A DNA stretch of 64,000 nt, from the NCBI RefSeq assembly GCF_027186265.1, contig NZ_CP114176.1, forward strand, positions 1,798,001 through 1,862,000, in the 5' to 3' direction. A program made the translations under genes and the position numbers. Shown here one piece after another: positions 55,098 through 63,962 of the stretch. The notes beneath the pieces were generated by a model, which had not been told where the DNA came from, did not search any database, and saw only the letters and a list, made by a program, of their open reading frames with translations. Position 1 is the stretch's first letter; every line of letters begins with the position of its first letter. The DNA comes from Lentibacillus daqui. Lineage in GTDB: Bacteria > Bacillota > Bacilli > Bacillales > Amphibacillaceae.

Positions 55098-55468
55098 AAG
55101 ATAAAAGGTATGGGCAAGGGAAATTTTTGTTGAAATAAATACAAACAAACACAAGCTTGTTATACTGAATAAGGAAATCCTTGATATTTATCTTCAACCG
55201 TACCATTATTTTTAGCTTGTTTTACGTTACTATGTGTAGCAAATATTGATAATAGAGGATGTTCAAAAAGTCCGGTAAAAATCACGCTTCAGGATAAGGG
55301 GATCTTCTGCTAAAGTCACCCACGTCCTGTAGGTAATGCAGAAGTCACCACATCCTGTAGAAGCTTTGGAGGGAACGCGATTGCAGGGGATCAGGATAAC
55401 AGCAAAGGATTCAAAAGAACTGGTAATAAATTGTCGACCAATTATTATTAAAGGAAGGCTTGCTTTAG
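55098..55468. other. Intergenic region between dinG and ypmB
   Basis: No protein gene is convincing on either strand. B. subtilis ypmA (about 57 codons) belongs here and I cannot find it. The right part holds dispersed repeat family 2. AAGGAAGG at about 55452 is the ypmB ribosome-binding site. Confidence 0.5.
55257..55360 (+). repeat. Dispersed repeat family 2, longest copy
   Basis: The block begins with GGATGTTCAAAAAGTCCGG, also found at 4198-4221 (reverse), and continues into two tandem units AAGTCACCCACGTCCTGTAG (55313-55332) and AAGTCACCACATCCTGTAG (55342-55360). The second half corresponds to 63681-63744 in reverse. TTCTGC and GCAGAA flank the first unit. Confidence 0.65.
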
Positions 55469-56014
55469 ATGATAACAAGATATACGAAAGTTAAGCCTTA
55501 TTCACATGCTGGTGTACCGACCTGGCTAAAGTGGGTTGTTATTATTGTATGTCTTGTTATTCTTATTAGTTTGATCTATTTCACCTATTTGTATCATACG
55601 ATTTTGCAGGATAAAACAGACGGATTTGCGGAAACACAAGCTTATGTGCTGAAGAATACGAACATAACTGAAATTGAGGACATTACCCGTTTTCAAGCTG
55701 ATCAGGGCTATACGATCGTTTTGGGTAAGGCCAAGGATCAAAAGGAGCAATACGTGTTTGTTCCGGAAAAAAAAGGTGCAAAAACGGTTGTCATTGATGC
55801 GAAAAAGACAAAAGAGAAACAGGACATCATTAACCAGTGGCAGAAGCAATGCGATCAATGTAAATTAGTTAAAGTTACCCCGGCAATGATTGATGAAAAG
55901 CCATTGTGGGAAGTCACATATTGGCAGGGTTCAGACAACTATATAATGGATTATTTATCGATTTACGATGGAGATCGATTTGAACAGATTCGCTTAAAAA
56001 GTATGTTTAATTAG
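55469..56014 (+). CDS. ypmB: DUF5590 membrane-anchored protein YpmB
   Basis: The 181-residue protein has one membrane anchor (WVVIIVCLVILISLIYFTYLY, about 24-44) and an extracytoplasmic domain of two PepSY-like halves (residues 50-175). It is in the ypmB slot before aspB. A CDQC pair near residue 131 could form a disulfide. The function is unknown. AAGGAAGG is about ten bases before the ATG. Confidence 0.85.
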   Translation: MITRYTKVKPYSHAGVPTWLKWVVIIVCLVILISLIYFTYLYHTILQDKTDGFAETQAYVLKNTNITEIEDITRFQADQGYTIVLGKAKDQKEQYVFVPEKKGAKTVVIDAKKTKEKQDIINQWQKQCDQCKLVKVTPAMIDEKPLWEVTYWQGSDNYIMDYLSIYDGDRFEQIRLKSMFN

Positions 56015-56028
56015 AGGAAGGTGACAAC

Positions 56029-57213
56029 ATGGACTTAGCAAACCGGGTAAAAACAATAACACCATCATCAACATTGGCGATTACGGCAAAAGCAAAAGCA
56101 TTAAAAGCCCAAGGGCACGATGTCATTGGCTTAGGAGCCGGTGAACCGGATTTTAATACACCAGAATATATTCTTGATGCGGCTGAAAAAGCAATGCGTG
56201 AAGGTTTTACCAAATATACTCCTTCAGGCGGAACAGCAGCGCTTAAGGATGCCATCATTAATAAATTTGCCAAGGACAATAAACTAACTTATCAATCGCA
56301 GCAAATTATCGTGACAACCGGGGCGAAACATGCGCTTTATACGTTATTTCAAGTATTATTAAACCCGGATGATGAAGTAATTGTCCCGGCTCCGTATTGG
56401 GTAAGCTATCCGGAACAGATTAAATTGGCCGCTGGTAAACCGGTGATTGTTGAGGCGAAGGAGAGTAATGATTTTAAAATAACTCCTGATCAACTGAAGG
56501 CAGCATTAACCGAAAAAACAAAGGCCATCGTCATTAACTCACCTAGCAATCCAACGGGAACGGTTTACAATAAAGATGAATTGAAAGCAATTGGTGAAAT
56601 TTGTCTAAAACATGACATACTAATTGTTTCCGATGAAATTTACGAGAAATTGATTTATACAAGGAATGAACATGTTTCCATCGCGCAGTTGTCGGATGCA
56701 TTGAAACAGCAAACGATTATCATCAATGGCGTGTCCAAATCACATGCCATGACCGGATGGCGCATTGGCTATGCGGCCGGGGATGAACAAATCATTAAAG
56801 CAATGACAAATCTTGCTTCCCACTCAACATCTAATCCAACGTCAATTGCTCAATATGCAGCGCTTGCAGCGTATACAGGCAATGATTCGACAACTAAAGA
56901 AATGAGAAAAATATTTCAGGAACGACTTAATACCTGTTACCGTTTATTAACTGAGATACCGGGCATTACTTGTAATAAGCCAAAGGGAGCCTTTTATTTA
57001 TTTCCAAATGTAAAAGATGCTGTTGCAAGGAATGGCTTTGCAACAACGGACGAGTGGGTAACTGCATTATTGGAAGAAGAAAAAGTCGCTCTCGTCCCGG
57101 GATCCGGATTTGGTGCCGATGAAAATGTGCGTTTATCTTATGCAACTTCACTTGAATTATTAACAGATGCAATGACAAGAATCAATCGTTTTGTTCATCG
57201 CCATAGGAGGTAA
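56029..57213 (+). CDS. aspB: Aspartate aminotransferase
   Basis: The 394-residue class I PLP enzyme transfers amino groups between aspartate and 2-oxoglutarate. INSPSNPTGTVY, SDEIYEKLIY and the PLP lysine in NGVSKSHAMTGWRIGYAAG are the hallmarks of subgroup Ib. GAGGAAGGTGAC precedes the ATG. asnS follows with its start within eight bases, so aspartate and asparagine metabolism are joined. Confidence 0.95.
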   Translation: MDLANRVKTITPSSTLAITAKAKALKAQGHDVIGLGAGEPDFNTPEYILDAAEKAMREGFTKYTPSGGTAALKDAIINKFAKDNKLTYQSQQIIVTTGAKHALYTLFQVLLNPDDEVIVPAPYWVSYPEQIKLAAGKPVIVEAKESNDFKITPDQLKAALTEKTKAIVINSPSNPTGTVYNKDELKAIGEICLKHDILIVSDEIYEKLIYTRNEHVSIAQLSDALKQQTIIINGVSKSHAMTGWRIGYAAGDEQIIKAMTNLASHSTSNPTSIAQYAALAAYTGNDSTTKEMRKIFQERLNTCYRLLTEIPGITCNKPKGAFYLFPNVKDAVARNGFATTDEWVTALLEEEKVALVPGSGFGADENVRLSYATSLELLTDAMTRINRFVHRHRR

Positions 57214-57217
57214 TTTT

Positions 57218-58510
57218 TTGAAAACAACAATCGCAGAAGTACCAGAACATGAAGGGCAAACTGTTACCATTGGTGCATGGCTTGCCAATAAGCGCTCAAG
57301 CGGAAAAATCGCTTTTTTACAGCTTCGTGATGGCACAGGTTTTATTCAAGGTGTCGTCGTAAAAAATGATGTAACGGAAGAAGTATTTCAGTTAGCTAAA
57401 ACAATGACACAAGAAACATCGATGTATATTACTGGGAAAATTGTTGAAGATAAACGTTCGCCGTTCGGTTATGAAATGCAGGTCGAGCAGATTGAAGTGA
57501 TCCATGAGGCAATGGATTACCCGATTACACCAAAAGAACACGGGACGGAGTTTTTAATGGATCACCGACACCTGTGGTTGCGTTCCAAACGACAGCATGC
57601 AGTAATGAAAATCCGAAATGAAATCATTCGTGCGACGTATCAGTTTTTTAATGAAAATGGCTATGTTAAAATCGATCCGCCAATTTTAACTGGTTCATCA
57701 GCTGAAGGGACAACCGAACTGTTCCATACAAAATATTTTGATGAGGAAGCATATCTTTCCCAAAGTGGACAGCTCTATATGGAAGCCGCAGCCATGGCAT
57801 TTGGAAAAGTGTTTTCATTTGGACCGACTTTCCGGGCAGAAAAATCAAAAACAAGAAGGCATTTAATTGAATTCTGGATGATTGAACCGGAAATGGCCTT
57901 TGTTGACCATGAAGAAAGCTTAGAGATTCAGGAACAGTATGTAAGTTTTGTTGTGCAATCGGTGCTAACCAATTGCAAACTGGAGTTAGCGACACTTGAA
58001 CGCGATACTTCGAAACTGGAAGCGATCAAGGCACCATTTCCAAGGATCTCATATGATAAAGCTGTTGAACTGCTAAAAGAAAAAGGCTTTGATGATATCG
58101 AATGGGGGGAGGATTTCGGAGCCCCGCATGAAACAGCAATTGCCGAAAGCTTTAATAAGCCAGTATTCATTACCAATTATCCAAAAGATATTAAAGCCTT
58201 CTATATGAAACCAGATCCAAATCGGGAAGAGGTTGTATTATGCGCCGATTTGATTGCACCTGAAGGTTATGGTGAAATCATCGGCGGGTCGCAGCGTATC
58301 GATGATTTGGCATTAATGGAGCAGCGTTATAAAGAACATAACTTGACCGGTGACGCGTATGAATGGTATTTGGAGCTACGTAAATATGGTAGTGTGCCAC
58401 ATTCGGGCTTTGGGCTTGGACTGGAACGAACAGTGGCATGGCTTGCCGGAGTTGATCATGTACGTGAAACCATCCCATTCCCACGTCTGCTAAATAGGCT
58501 CTATCCATAA
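57218..58510 (+). CDS. asnS: Asparaginyl-tRNA synthetase
   Basis: The 430-residue class IIb synthetase (B. subtilis 430) has an N-terminal OB-fold (about 1-110), motif 2 (FRAEKSKTRRHLIEFWMIE) and motif 3 (GFGLGLERTVAWLAG). TTG 57218 is chosen, six bases after AGGAGG, over the upstream TTG 57191 inside aspB. Presence of AsnS indicates direct Asn-tRNA charging. A terminator follows. Confidence 0.95.
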   Translation: MKTTIAEVPEHEGQTVTIGAWLANKRSSGKIAFLQLRDGTGFIQGVVVKNDVTEEVFQLAKTMTQETSMYITGKIVEDKRSPFGYEMQVEQIEVIHEAMDYPITPKEHGTEFLMDHRHLWLRSKRQHAVMKIRNEIIRATYQFFNENGYVKIDPPILTGSSAEGTTELFHTKYFDEEAYLSQSGQLYMEAAAMAFGKVFSFGPTFRAEKSKTRRHLIEFWMIEPEMAFVDHEESLEIQEQYVSFVVQSVLTNCKLELATLERDTSKLEAIKAPFPRISYDKAVELLKEKGFDDIEWGEDFGAPHETAIAESFNKPVFITNYPKDIKAFYMKPDPNREEVVLCADLIAPEGYGEIIGGSQRIDDLALMEQRYKEHNLTGDAYEWYLELRKYGSVPHSGFGLGLERTVAWLAGVDHVRETIPFPRLLNRLYP

Positions 58511-58546
58511 AGAAAGACGCAAATATATTGACCGCTGCGACGTTGT

Positions 58547-58583
58547 TTTAAAAATCCCTTGTTCATACAGGGGATTTTTAAAA
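58547..58583 (+). terminator. Terminator of aspB-asnS
   Basis: TTAAAAATCCC/GGGATTTTTAA around TTGTTCATACA, symmetrical enough to act on both strands. Confidence 0.82.
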
Positions 58584-58631
58584 TGGGCACAATAGGTTTG
58601 CTTTGCTATACTATGTATGGGGTGCATGATA

Positions 58632-59312
58632 ATGGAGAGATCGATTCAAATTCAACAAATTTTACTGAACCAGCTGCAAATTCCGACTAGACTGTTAACC
58701 AATTACAAGTCGCTAGGGCTTAACGAAACAGAGGTAATGCTCCTTTTACAAATTTACCGTTTCATTTTTGATGAGAATGACTTTCCAACACCTGCAGAGT
58801 TAACATCATTTTTAACAATAAGTGAACAAGAATGCTCTGCCATGTTGCGAAAACTGATTCAAAAAGGTTTTTTGTCGATTGAACAAACGAAAGACGAGCA
58901 GGGAATTTGGAGTGAAATTTATTCGTTGGATCCACTTTGGGAAAAAATATTCTCAACAACAAAATCCGAAAAAGAGCCTGAAGAGGGTACGATATTTATT
59001 TTGTTTGAACAGGAATTTGGTCGTCCGCTTTCCCCTTTTGAAATTGAAACAGTGAATGTTTGGCTGGATGAGGACAGGCTTAGCATATCATTAATTAAAG
59101 CAGCATTAAGAGAAGCTGTTTTAATGGGGAAACTAAACTTTAAATATATTGACCGTATTTTGCGAGAGTGGAAAAAGAAGGGGATTCACACCGTTGAACA
59201 GGCGAGGGAAGCTACGCAATCATTTCATGACAAACAAATCCATAGCCAAACAAAAACAGCAACAAAACGGGATACATCCTTTTATTATAACTGGTTAGAG
59301 GGGGAAGAGTAA
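58632..59312 (+). CDS. dnaD: Replication initiation protein DnaD
   Basis: The 226-residue protein has the N-terminal DDBH1 winged helix (about 15-95, LLTNYKSLGLNETEVMLLL) and the C-terminal DDBH2 domain (about 130-195, with FKYIDRILREWKKKGI, the YxxxIxxxW motif). It loads with DnaB and DnaI at origins and restart sites. ATG 58632 lies seven bases after GGGGTG; ATG 58617 is upstream of it. nth follows two bases later. Confidence 0.94.
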   Translation: MERSIQIQQILLNQLQIPTRLLTNYKSLGLNETEVMLLLQIYRFIFDENDFPTPAELTSFLTISEQECSAMLRKLIQKGFLSIEQTKDEQGIWSEIYSLDPLWEKIFSTTKSEKEPEEGTIFILFEQEFGRPLSPFEIETVNVWLDEDRLSISLIKAALREAVLMGKLNFKYIDRILREWKKKGIHTVEQAREATQSFHDKQIHSQTKTATKRDTSFYYNWLEGEE

Positions 59313-59313
59313 C

Positions 59314-59961
59314 TTGCTATCCAAAAAACAGGTACAGTATTGTCTGGATGTCATGCGTGAGATGTTCCCTGAGGCAAAATGTGAATTAAACCATGATAAT
59401 CCGTTTGAACTGGTTATTGCCGTGTTACTTTCCGCACAATGTACCGATACATTGGTGAATAAAGTAACAAAGGAATTATTTCAAAAATATAAGGAACCTG
59501 AGGATTATTTAGCCGTTTCATTAGAGGAATTACAACAGGATATTCGCTCGATCGGACTTTATCGTAACAAGGCAAAAAACATTCGCAAACTTTGTCAAAT
59601 GTTAATTGATGACTATAATGGTGAGGTTCCAAGAACAAGGGAAGAACTGATGAAGCTGGCCGGGGTAGGGAGAAAAACTGCGAATGTGGTGGCATCAGTT
59701 GCCTTTAATGAGCCAGCCATTGCTGTTGACACACATGTGGAACGAGTAGCGAAACGATTGGCGATTTGCCGTTGGAAAGATTCTGTGTTGGAAGTAGAAC
59801 ATACTTTAATGCGAAAGGTTCCAAAAGAGGAATGGAGCCAAACCCATCACCGAATGATATTTTTCGGCCGTTACCATTGCCGTGCCAAAAACCCCAATTG
59901 CCCCGAATGTCCATTGTTGGATATTTGCAGAGAAGGGCAGAAACGGATGAAAAACAAATAA
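59314..59961 (+). CDS. nth: Endonuclease III
   Basis: The 215-residue DNA glycosylase and AP lyase removes oxidised pyrimidines. The helix-hairpin-helix LAGVGRKTANVV with catalytic Lys, the Asp in VDTHVERVAKR, and the [4Fe-4S] loop (four Cys in CRAKNPNCPECPLLDIC) are present. TTG 59314 follows GGGGGAAGAG. ypoC, which follows in B. subtilis, is absent. Confidence 0.95.
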   Translation: MLSKKQVQYCLDVMREMFPEAKCELNHDNPFELVIAVLLSAQCTDTLVNKVTKELFQKYKEPEDYLAVSLEELQQDIRSIGLYRNKAKNIRKLCQMLIDDYNGEVPRTREELMKLAGVGRKTANVVASVAFNEPAIAVDTHVERVAKRLAICRWKDSVLEVEHTLMRKVPKEEWSQTHHRMIFFGRYHCRAKNPNCPECPLLDICREGQKRMKNK

Positions 59962-60001
59962 AAGAAGAGGCAACTCATGCTTGAGCTGCCTCTTCTTTTT
60001 A
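59960..60001. terminator. Bidirectional terminator between nth and ponA
   Basis: AAAAGAAGAGGCAACTC/GAGCTGCCTCTTCTTTT with one mismatch and a six-base loop; T-runs lie on both sides. Confidence 0.9.
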
Positions 60002-60007
60002 TTGTCT

Positions 60008-62857
60008 CTATTCGTCTGTCTGGTTATCTCCATCGCTTTGATCCTGGTCTTGTTCCTCATCTTGATTTTGGTCGTTCTCATCTTGATGATCATTATTATC
60101 TTCATCGTCTTGAGGCTGATCTTGTTCCTCAGTTTGTCCTTGTTCTTCCTGGTCATCACTCTGTTGATCCGTATTATCATCTGCTTGATTGTCTTCATCA
60201 GCAGGTGAGTCATTTTCTTCGCCAGGAATGGTAACAGTTGTACGCTGGGTATCTCCTCGTTCACCCTCTGTGTCGCCATTTTTTCCAATCGGTGTTACCG
60301 CGATAGTGTATGTTGATCCTTCCTTGGCATTGTCAATCTTGATTCCATTTGAGTTGACTGTTTGCTGCTGTGATGCTCCATTATCAGATGTGACATTTAC
60401 CTCAAATGCAGCAGCAGGCCCGTCATACTTCCATGACACATCAATGGTGCCATTATTATACGATGCGTTTAATCCGCTAACTGGCTTCATATCTTCATTC
60501 TTATCTTCGTCATCATCATTATCATCACCGCCAGGCACTTTTACCGTGGTTGTTTTCGCATCACTTGTTTCATCACCACTAACAGCGACAACTTGGATTT
60601 TATATTCGCTGCCTGGATCAACCTTGGAGATCTCCATTGATTTATCTTTTGTTGTAGATAATTCTTTCATATCCCCACCATCGACACTGGCACTTACTCG
60701 GTAGGAAACATCCTTGTCCCCATTATAGTCCCAATTAATCTTGATCTTCTTGCCATCATTACCGTAGTTTGCGGCTAAGTTACTGACTGGATCAAGCTTA
60801 TCAAATTTCACGGATTGCTTTGATGGTTCGTTTCCTTTAACAAATAATTCGGTAATGACTTGCGAATCCGGTGTATTGCTGCTTGGTAATCGTGCAGGGT
60901 TTGATCCATTTTCCACACCCATCTCGACCACGGAGTTTGGCTGCTTAAAGTCTTTTGTATCGATGTTTTTCGAGATATAGGACATTGTATCCTTAAATAT
61001 TGCAAGTGGAACCTTTGTATCAGAAATACCAATATTATCGTTATCATAACCAGTCCATATGGATATCGTATAATTGGTTGAATAACCCGTAAACCAGGAA
61101 TCTGGACTGCCTTCCACATCTGTTTTGTTAGTAGTTCCGGTTTTACCGGCAACAGGAAGCCCGGGAATATTAGCCATTTCACCTGTACCACTGGACATGA
61201 CGGTTTTTAACATATCTGTAATCATGTATGCAGTATAATCGGATATGACTGGTTTTTGTTTCGGTTTAAGCTTAACAGTCCGTCCATTTGGATATTCCAC
61301 TTTTGTAACCGAATAAGAGTCGCTTGATACACCTTCATTGGCAAAGGCACGAAAGGCGGTTGCAATTTCAAGTGGGTTGGTTGTAAATGATCCACCGCCA
61401 ATGGCATCTCCAACGGTCATATTGTTATCACCAAAATCGAGCCCTAAATCTTCGCCGAATTTTTGTGCTTTCGTATTACCGATTTCCTCGGCTGTTTTCA
61501 GGGCGGGAACATTTAAGGACTCCGCCAACGCCTTACGCATCGTAATCCAGCCTTGATATTGACCATTCCAGTTACCAGCTTTTTTATCTGTACCGGGATA
61601 TTGGTATGGCTTGTCATCATTGATCTGGTGATAGGTTGACCAGTTTTCATTTTCAATCGCTGGGCCGTATGCCAAAACTGGTTTCATCGTTGAACCACCT
61701 TGACGGTTGATTTGAAGCGCGTAGTTAAACCCATCGTTTTCAAGTCCCCGGCCGCCACCGATGGCACGAATGGCCCCGTTTTGTGTATCCAATACTACCG
61801 CTCCGGCTTGTAGATCAACCATTTCATGGGTATTTGGATCTTCCACTTTTTCCGGATAATTAATCGGATTGTTATCGTCATCCGATAGCAGCAATTCAAC
61901 ATGTTCCTGAATATCCGGATCGAGTGTTGTGTAAATCTTAAGCCCATCGGTATAAATATCAGCATTCAGTTTATCTTTCACTTCTTTGCGCACTTTTTGT
62001 AAAAATGCTTCATAAGGTGTTTTGGATTCTGGCACCTTATCGGTTAATAGGGACTTTATATCTGTGTCTAGCGCCTTGTCAGCCTGTTCTTTCGTTATTT
62101 TTCCGTGCTTGACCATCAAGTGTAGTACTGTTTTCATCCGATCCTTTGTTAAGTCCGGGTGCTGTTTTGGGTTATATGCAGTAGGTCGTTGTGGCAGCCC
62201 GGCTAAAATGGCCGCTTCAGGCAATGTCAAATCTTTCAAATCAGTTTTTCCAAAATAAATTTGCGAGGCTTTTGCAACCCCATAAGCACCACTGCCGTAA
62301 TATACTTTGTTCAAATACATTTCCAATATTTCTTCCTTGGAATATTTCCGCTCTATCTTTAAGGCAAGCCACATTTCCTGTACTTTTAAACCGATTTTTT
62401 TCTCATGAGATAAAAAAGATTTTTCCGCCAATTGTTGTGTAAGCGTACTGGCTCCCTGTGAACCAAAGCCATTTGTAATGTTGCCAACCACTGCACCGCC
62501 AACCCGTTTTAGATCAATTCCGTGATGCTTGAAAAAACGGGCGTCCTCTGTGGCTGTAACAGCATCTATTAATACTTGCGGAAGATCGTCATAACTAACC
62601 CTGGTCCGTTTTTCCGACCCCATATCAGCAAATAAGTCTCCATTTTTATCATAAATTTTTGAGGAGAAGGCATCCTGCAGTTTTGCTGCATCCAGTTTGG
62701 GTGCTGTAGCAATAAAGTATGTGAATGTGCCTCCAATGCCAATGACCATGGCCAAAACAATAATACCGACGATGAGAAATATTCGTTTCCACAATGGTTT
62801 CTTTTTTGTCTTTTTTTGCTTTCTTCTAGCTATACGAGATTGGCCATTATCTGCCAT
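60008..62857 (-). CDS. ponA: Bifunctional class A penicillin-binding protein PBP1
   Basis: The 949-residue protein has a basic N-terminus and one membrane anchor (about 26-50), a transglycosylase domain with catalytic Glu104 in ATEDARFFKHHGID and GGQGASTLTQQ-type motif, and a transpeptidase domain with Ser389 (STMK), SLN (447-449) and KTGT (572-575). Two fibronectin-III-like modules follow (about 695-780 and 795-880), then a tail of about 65 residues composed almost only of D, E, Q and N. It builds septal and lateral wall peptidoglycan. GGAGGAATAAG precedes the ATG. It lies 17 bases downstream of recU. Confidence 0.95.
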   Translation of the reverse strand: MADNGQSRIARRKQKKTKKKPLWKRIFLIVGIIVLAMVIGIGGTFTYFIATAPKLDAAKLQDAFSSKIYDKNGDLFADMGSEKRTRVSYDDLPQVLIDAVTATEDARFFKHHGIDLKRVGGAVVGNITNGFGSQGASTLTQQLAEKSFLSHEKKIGLKVQEMWLALKIERKYSKEEILEMYLNKVYYGSGAYGVAKASQIYFGKTDLKDLTLPEAAILAGLPQRPTAYNPKQHPDLTKDRMKTVLHLMVKHGKITKEQADKALDTDIKSLLTDKVPESKTPYEAFLQKVRKEVKDKLNADIYTDGLKIYTTLDPDIQEHVELLLSDDDNNPINYPEKVEDPNTHEMVDLQAGAVVLDTQNGAIRAIGGGRGLENDGFNYALQINRQGGSTMKPVLAYGPAIENENWSTYHQINDDKPYQYPGTDKKAGNWNGQYQGWITMRKALAESLNVPALKTAEEIGNTKAQKFGEDLGLDFGDNNMTVGDAIGGGSFTTNPLEIATAFRAFANEGVSSDSYSVTKVEYPNGRTVKLKPKQKPVISDYTAYMITDMLKTVMSSGTGEMANIPGLPVAGKTGTTNKTDVEGSPDSWFTGYSTNYTISIWTGYDNDNIGISDTKVPLAIFKDTMSYISKNIDTKDFKQPNSVVEMGVENGSNPARLPSSNTPDSQVITELFVKGNEPSKQSVKFDKLDPVSNLAANYGNDGKKIKINWDYNGDKDVSYRVSASVDGGDMKELSTTKDKSMEISKVDPGSEYKIQVVAVSGDETSDAKTTTVKVPGGDDNDDDEDKNEDMKPVSGLNASYNNGTIDVSWKYDGPAAAFEVNVTSDNGASQQQTVNSNGIKIDNAKEGSTYTIAVTPIGKNGDTEGERGDTQRTTVTIPGEENDSPADEDNQADDNTDQQSDDQEEQGQTEEQDQPQDDEDNNDHQDENDQNQDEEQDQDQSDGDNQTDE

Positions 62858-62874
62858 TACTTATTCCTCCATCT

Positions 62875-63465
62875 CTAAAAATAAAGCCTGTCGATTATCT
62901 GCAAATAGTCCACCCGTTTTTGCAAATGAAAAGGGATATAATACCCATCTTCTTTGACGGCTTCATAGGGAATCGATTGTCGCCCACCATTACATTTGGT
63001 GTTCCAGAATGAAAAAAGCTTTTCCGCTTGTAAATAATAAGTTTCATTCAAAATGGCAAATCGGATAATCAAAAAACAAATTCCGCCATGCTCGACAATC
63101 GATTGCATATGTTTGATTTGATGATCGTGAATATTCGCTAGTGGAAACCGTGTTTTATGCTTTGTTTCCTTTGCTTCAAAATCGACATATTTTCCGCGAT
63201 ATAAGCCATTATAATCAGTAGTTGATGCCTGTTTGAAATATCCTTCTGTTATAACCGCTGCACTTCTTTTGGGATAATGTACATCAACAATTTGAACTGG
63301 CGTTGGCTTTTTATGAATAACTGCTTTATTGGACTGCAAATAATATGAATTCGTGACGTTTATATCTTCTTCGAGTGTCATTCCCCGATTACCAAAACTT
63401 TCTTTTTTGTTTGTACCAATCTGTTGATTTGGGGTACTGTATTTTCTCCCATTCGGATAATGCAT
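62875..63465 (-). CDS. recU: Holliday junction resolvase RecU
   Basis: The 196-residue nuclease shows the family core NRGMTLEEDIN, HKKPTPVQIVDVHYP, STTDYNGLYRGKYVDFEAKET (catalytic Asp, Glu and Lys) and HDHQIKHM. It resolves recombination junctions and works with RuvAB. Two ATGs (63468, 63465) follow AAGGGGGG; I chose the second for spacing. recU-ponA is the B. subtilis operon. Confidence 0.95.
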   Translation of the reverse strand: MHYPNGRKYSTPNQQIGTNKKESFGNRGMTLEEDINVTNSYYLQSNKAVIHKKPTPVQIVDVHYPKRSAAVITEGYFKQASTTDYNGLYRGKYVDFEAKETKHKTRFPLANIHDHQIKHMQSIVEHGGICFLIIRFAILNETYYLQAEKLFSFWNTKCNGGRQSIPYEAVKEDGYYIPFHLQKRVDYLQIIDRLYF

Positions 63466-63468
63466 CAT

Positions 63469-63833
63469 ATCCCCCCTTGCACATAGGTATCATATCAAAA
63501 AAGTATAGGGCTTGATAACTATTAATACATTATTGGCCGTTGCATCAATTCTAAAACAAGGGTTGTATCTCTCGTTATGATTCATGCAAACAAGTGATGC
63601 GAGATCACCTTTATTATACAATAAAGTACAGAAAAGAACATGATTAACGGATATTCTTCAAATAAAATACATCATTGCTTGTACAGGAGGCACGGACTTC
63701 TGCGTTGCCCACAGGACATGGGTGGTTTAAGCAGAAAATCCTTATACTATTCGTATGTCTTGTGGGAAATAAGGGGGGAATAGATGGAAGCAGAGGGCTG
63801 CCCTTCTTTACGATTAGGAAAAAGGAGTAGGGG
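63469..63833. other. Intergenic region upstream of recU
   Basis: No gene is supported. It contains a copy of dispersed repeat family 2 (63681-63744). A minus-strand reading of 63644-63910 overlaps repeat and sspM in another frame and is not credible. Confidence 0.5.
63681..63744 (-). repeat. Dispersed repeat family 2, partial copy
   Basis: On the minus strand it reads ATAAGGATTTTCTGC, then CCACCCATGTCCTGTGGGC, then GCAGAAGTCC, in parallel with 55294-55360 on the plus strand. The similarity by eye is about 75-80 percent over 60 bases. Confidence 0.55.
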
Positions 63834-63862
63834 AACAAAATCGGCATAAAGCCGATTTTGTT
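63834..63862 (-). terminator. Terminator of the sspM-like gene
   Basis: AACAAAATCGGC and GCCGATTTTGTT form a perfect 12-base stem around ATAAA. It overlaps the stop codon of the minus-strand small gene. Confidence 0.8.
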
Positions 63863-63962
63863 ACGTGGATGGTCGATTTGGTCCATCCAGTTTCTTATTA
63901 CCATACCCACGTTGTTCCTTTTTTTGTTTATCTGCGGCTTGTTTCCGCTGTTCTTTTTTCAT
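63861..63962 (-). CDS. sspM: Small acid-soluble spore protein, SspM-like
   Basis: A 33-residue gene below most length cut-offs. Three ATGs in a row (63968, 63965, 63962) follow AAGGAGG; the third has a seven-base spacing. The product is Lys/Gln-rich and ends KKLDGPNRPST, very close to the end of B. subtilis SspM (KKLGGPNRPST as I recall), which is 34 residues and also lies near recU. SspM is a minor protein of the spore core made in the forespore. A perfect terminator directly follows. Confidence 0.75.
   Translation of the reverse strand: MKKEQRKQAADKQKKEQRGYGNKKLDGPNRPST

Noticed and set aside
55263..55478. Minus-strand 71-codon frame between dinG and ypmB
   Set aside because: It reads through repeat family 2 and overlaps the ypmB start; no ribosome-binding site. 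The terminator downstream is more consistent with an RNA.
59806..60288. Minus-strand 160-codon frame, Lys/Met/Ile-rich
   Set aside because: It is a shadow of the low-complexity acidic tail of PonA in another frame.
60189..60704. Plus-strand 171-codon frame opposite ponA
   Set aside because: It mirrors the Ser/Thr/Asp codon pattern of the fibronectin-like modules; no start site.
63644..63910. Minus-strand 88-codon frame near the right edge
   Set aside because: It overlaps the sspM-like gene and its terminator in another frame and runs into a repeat.
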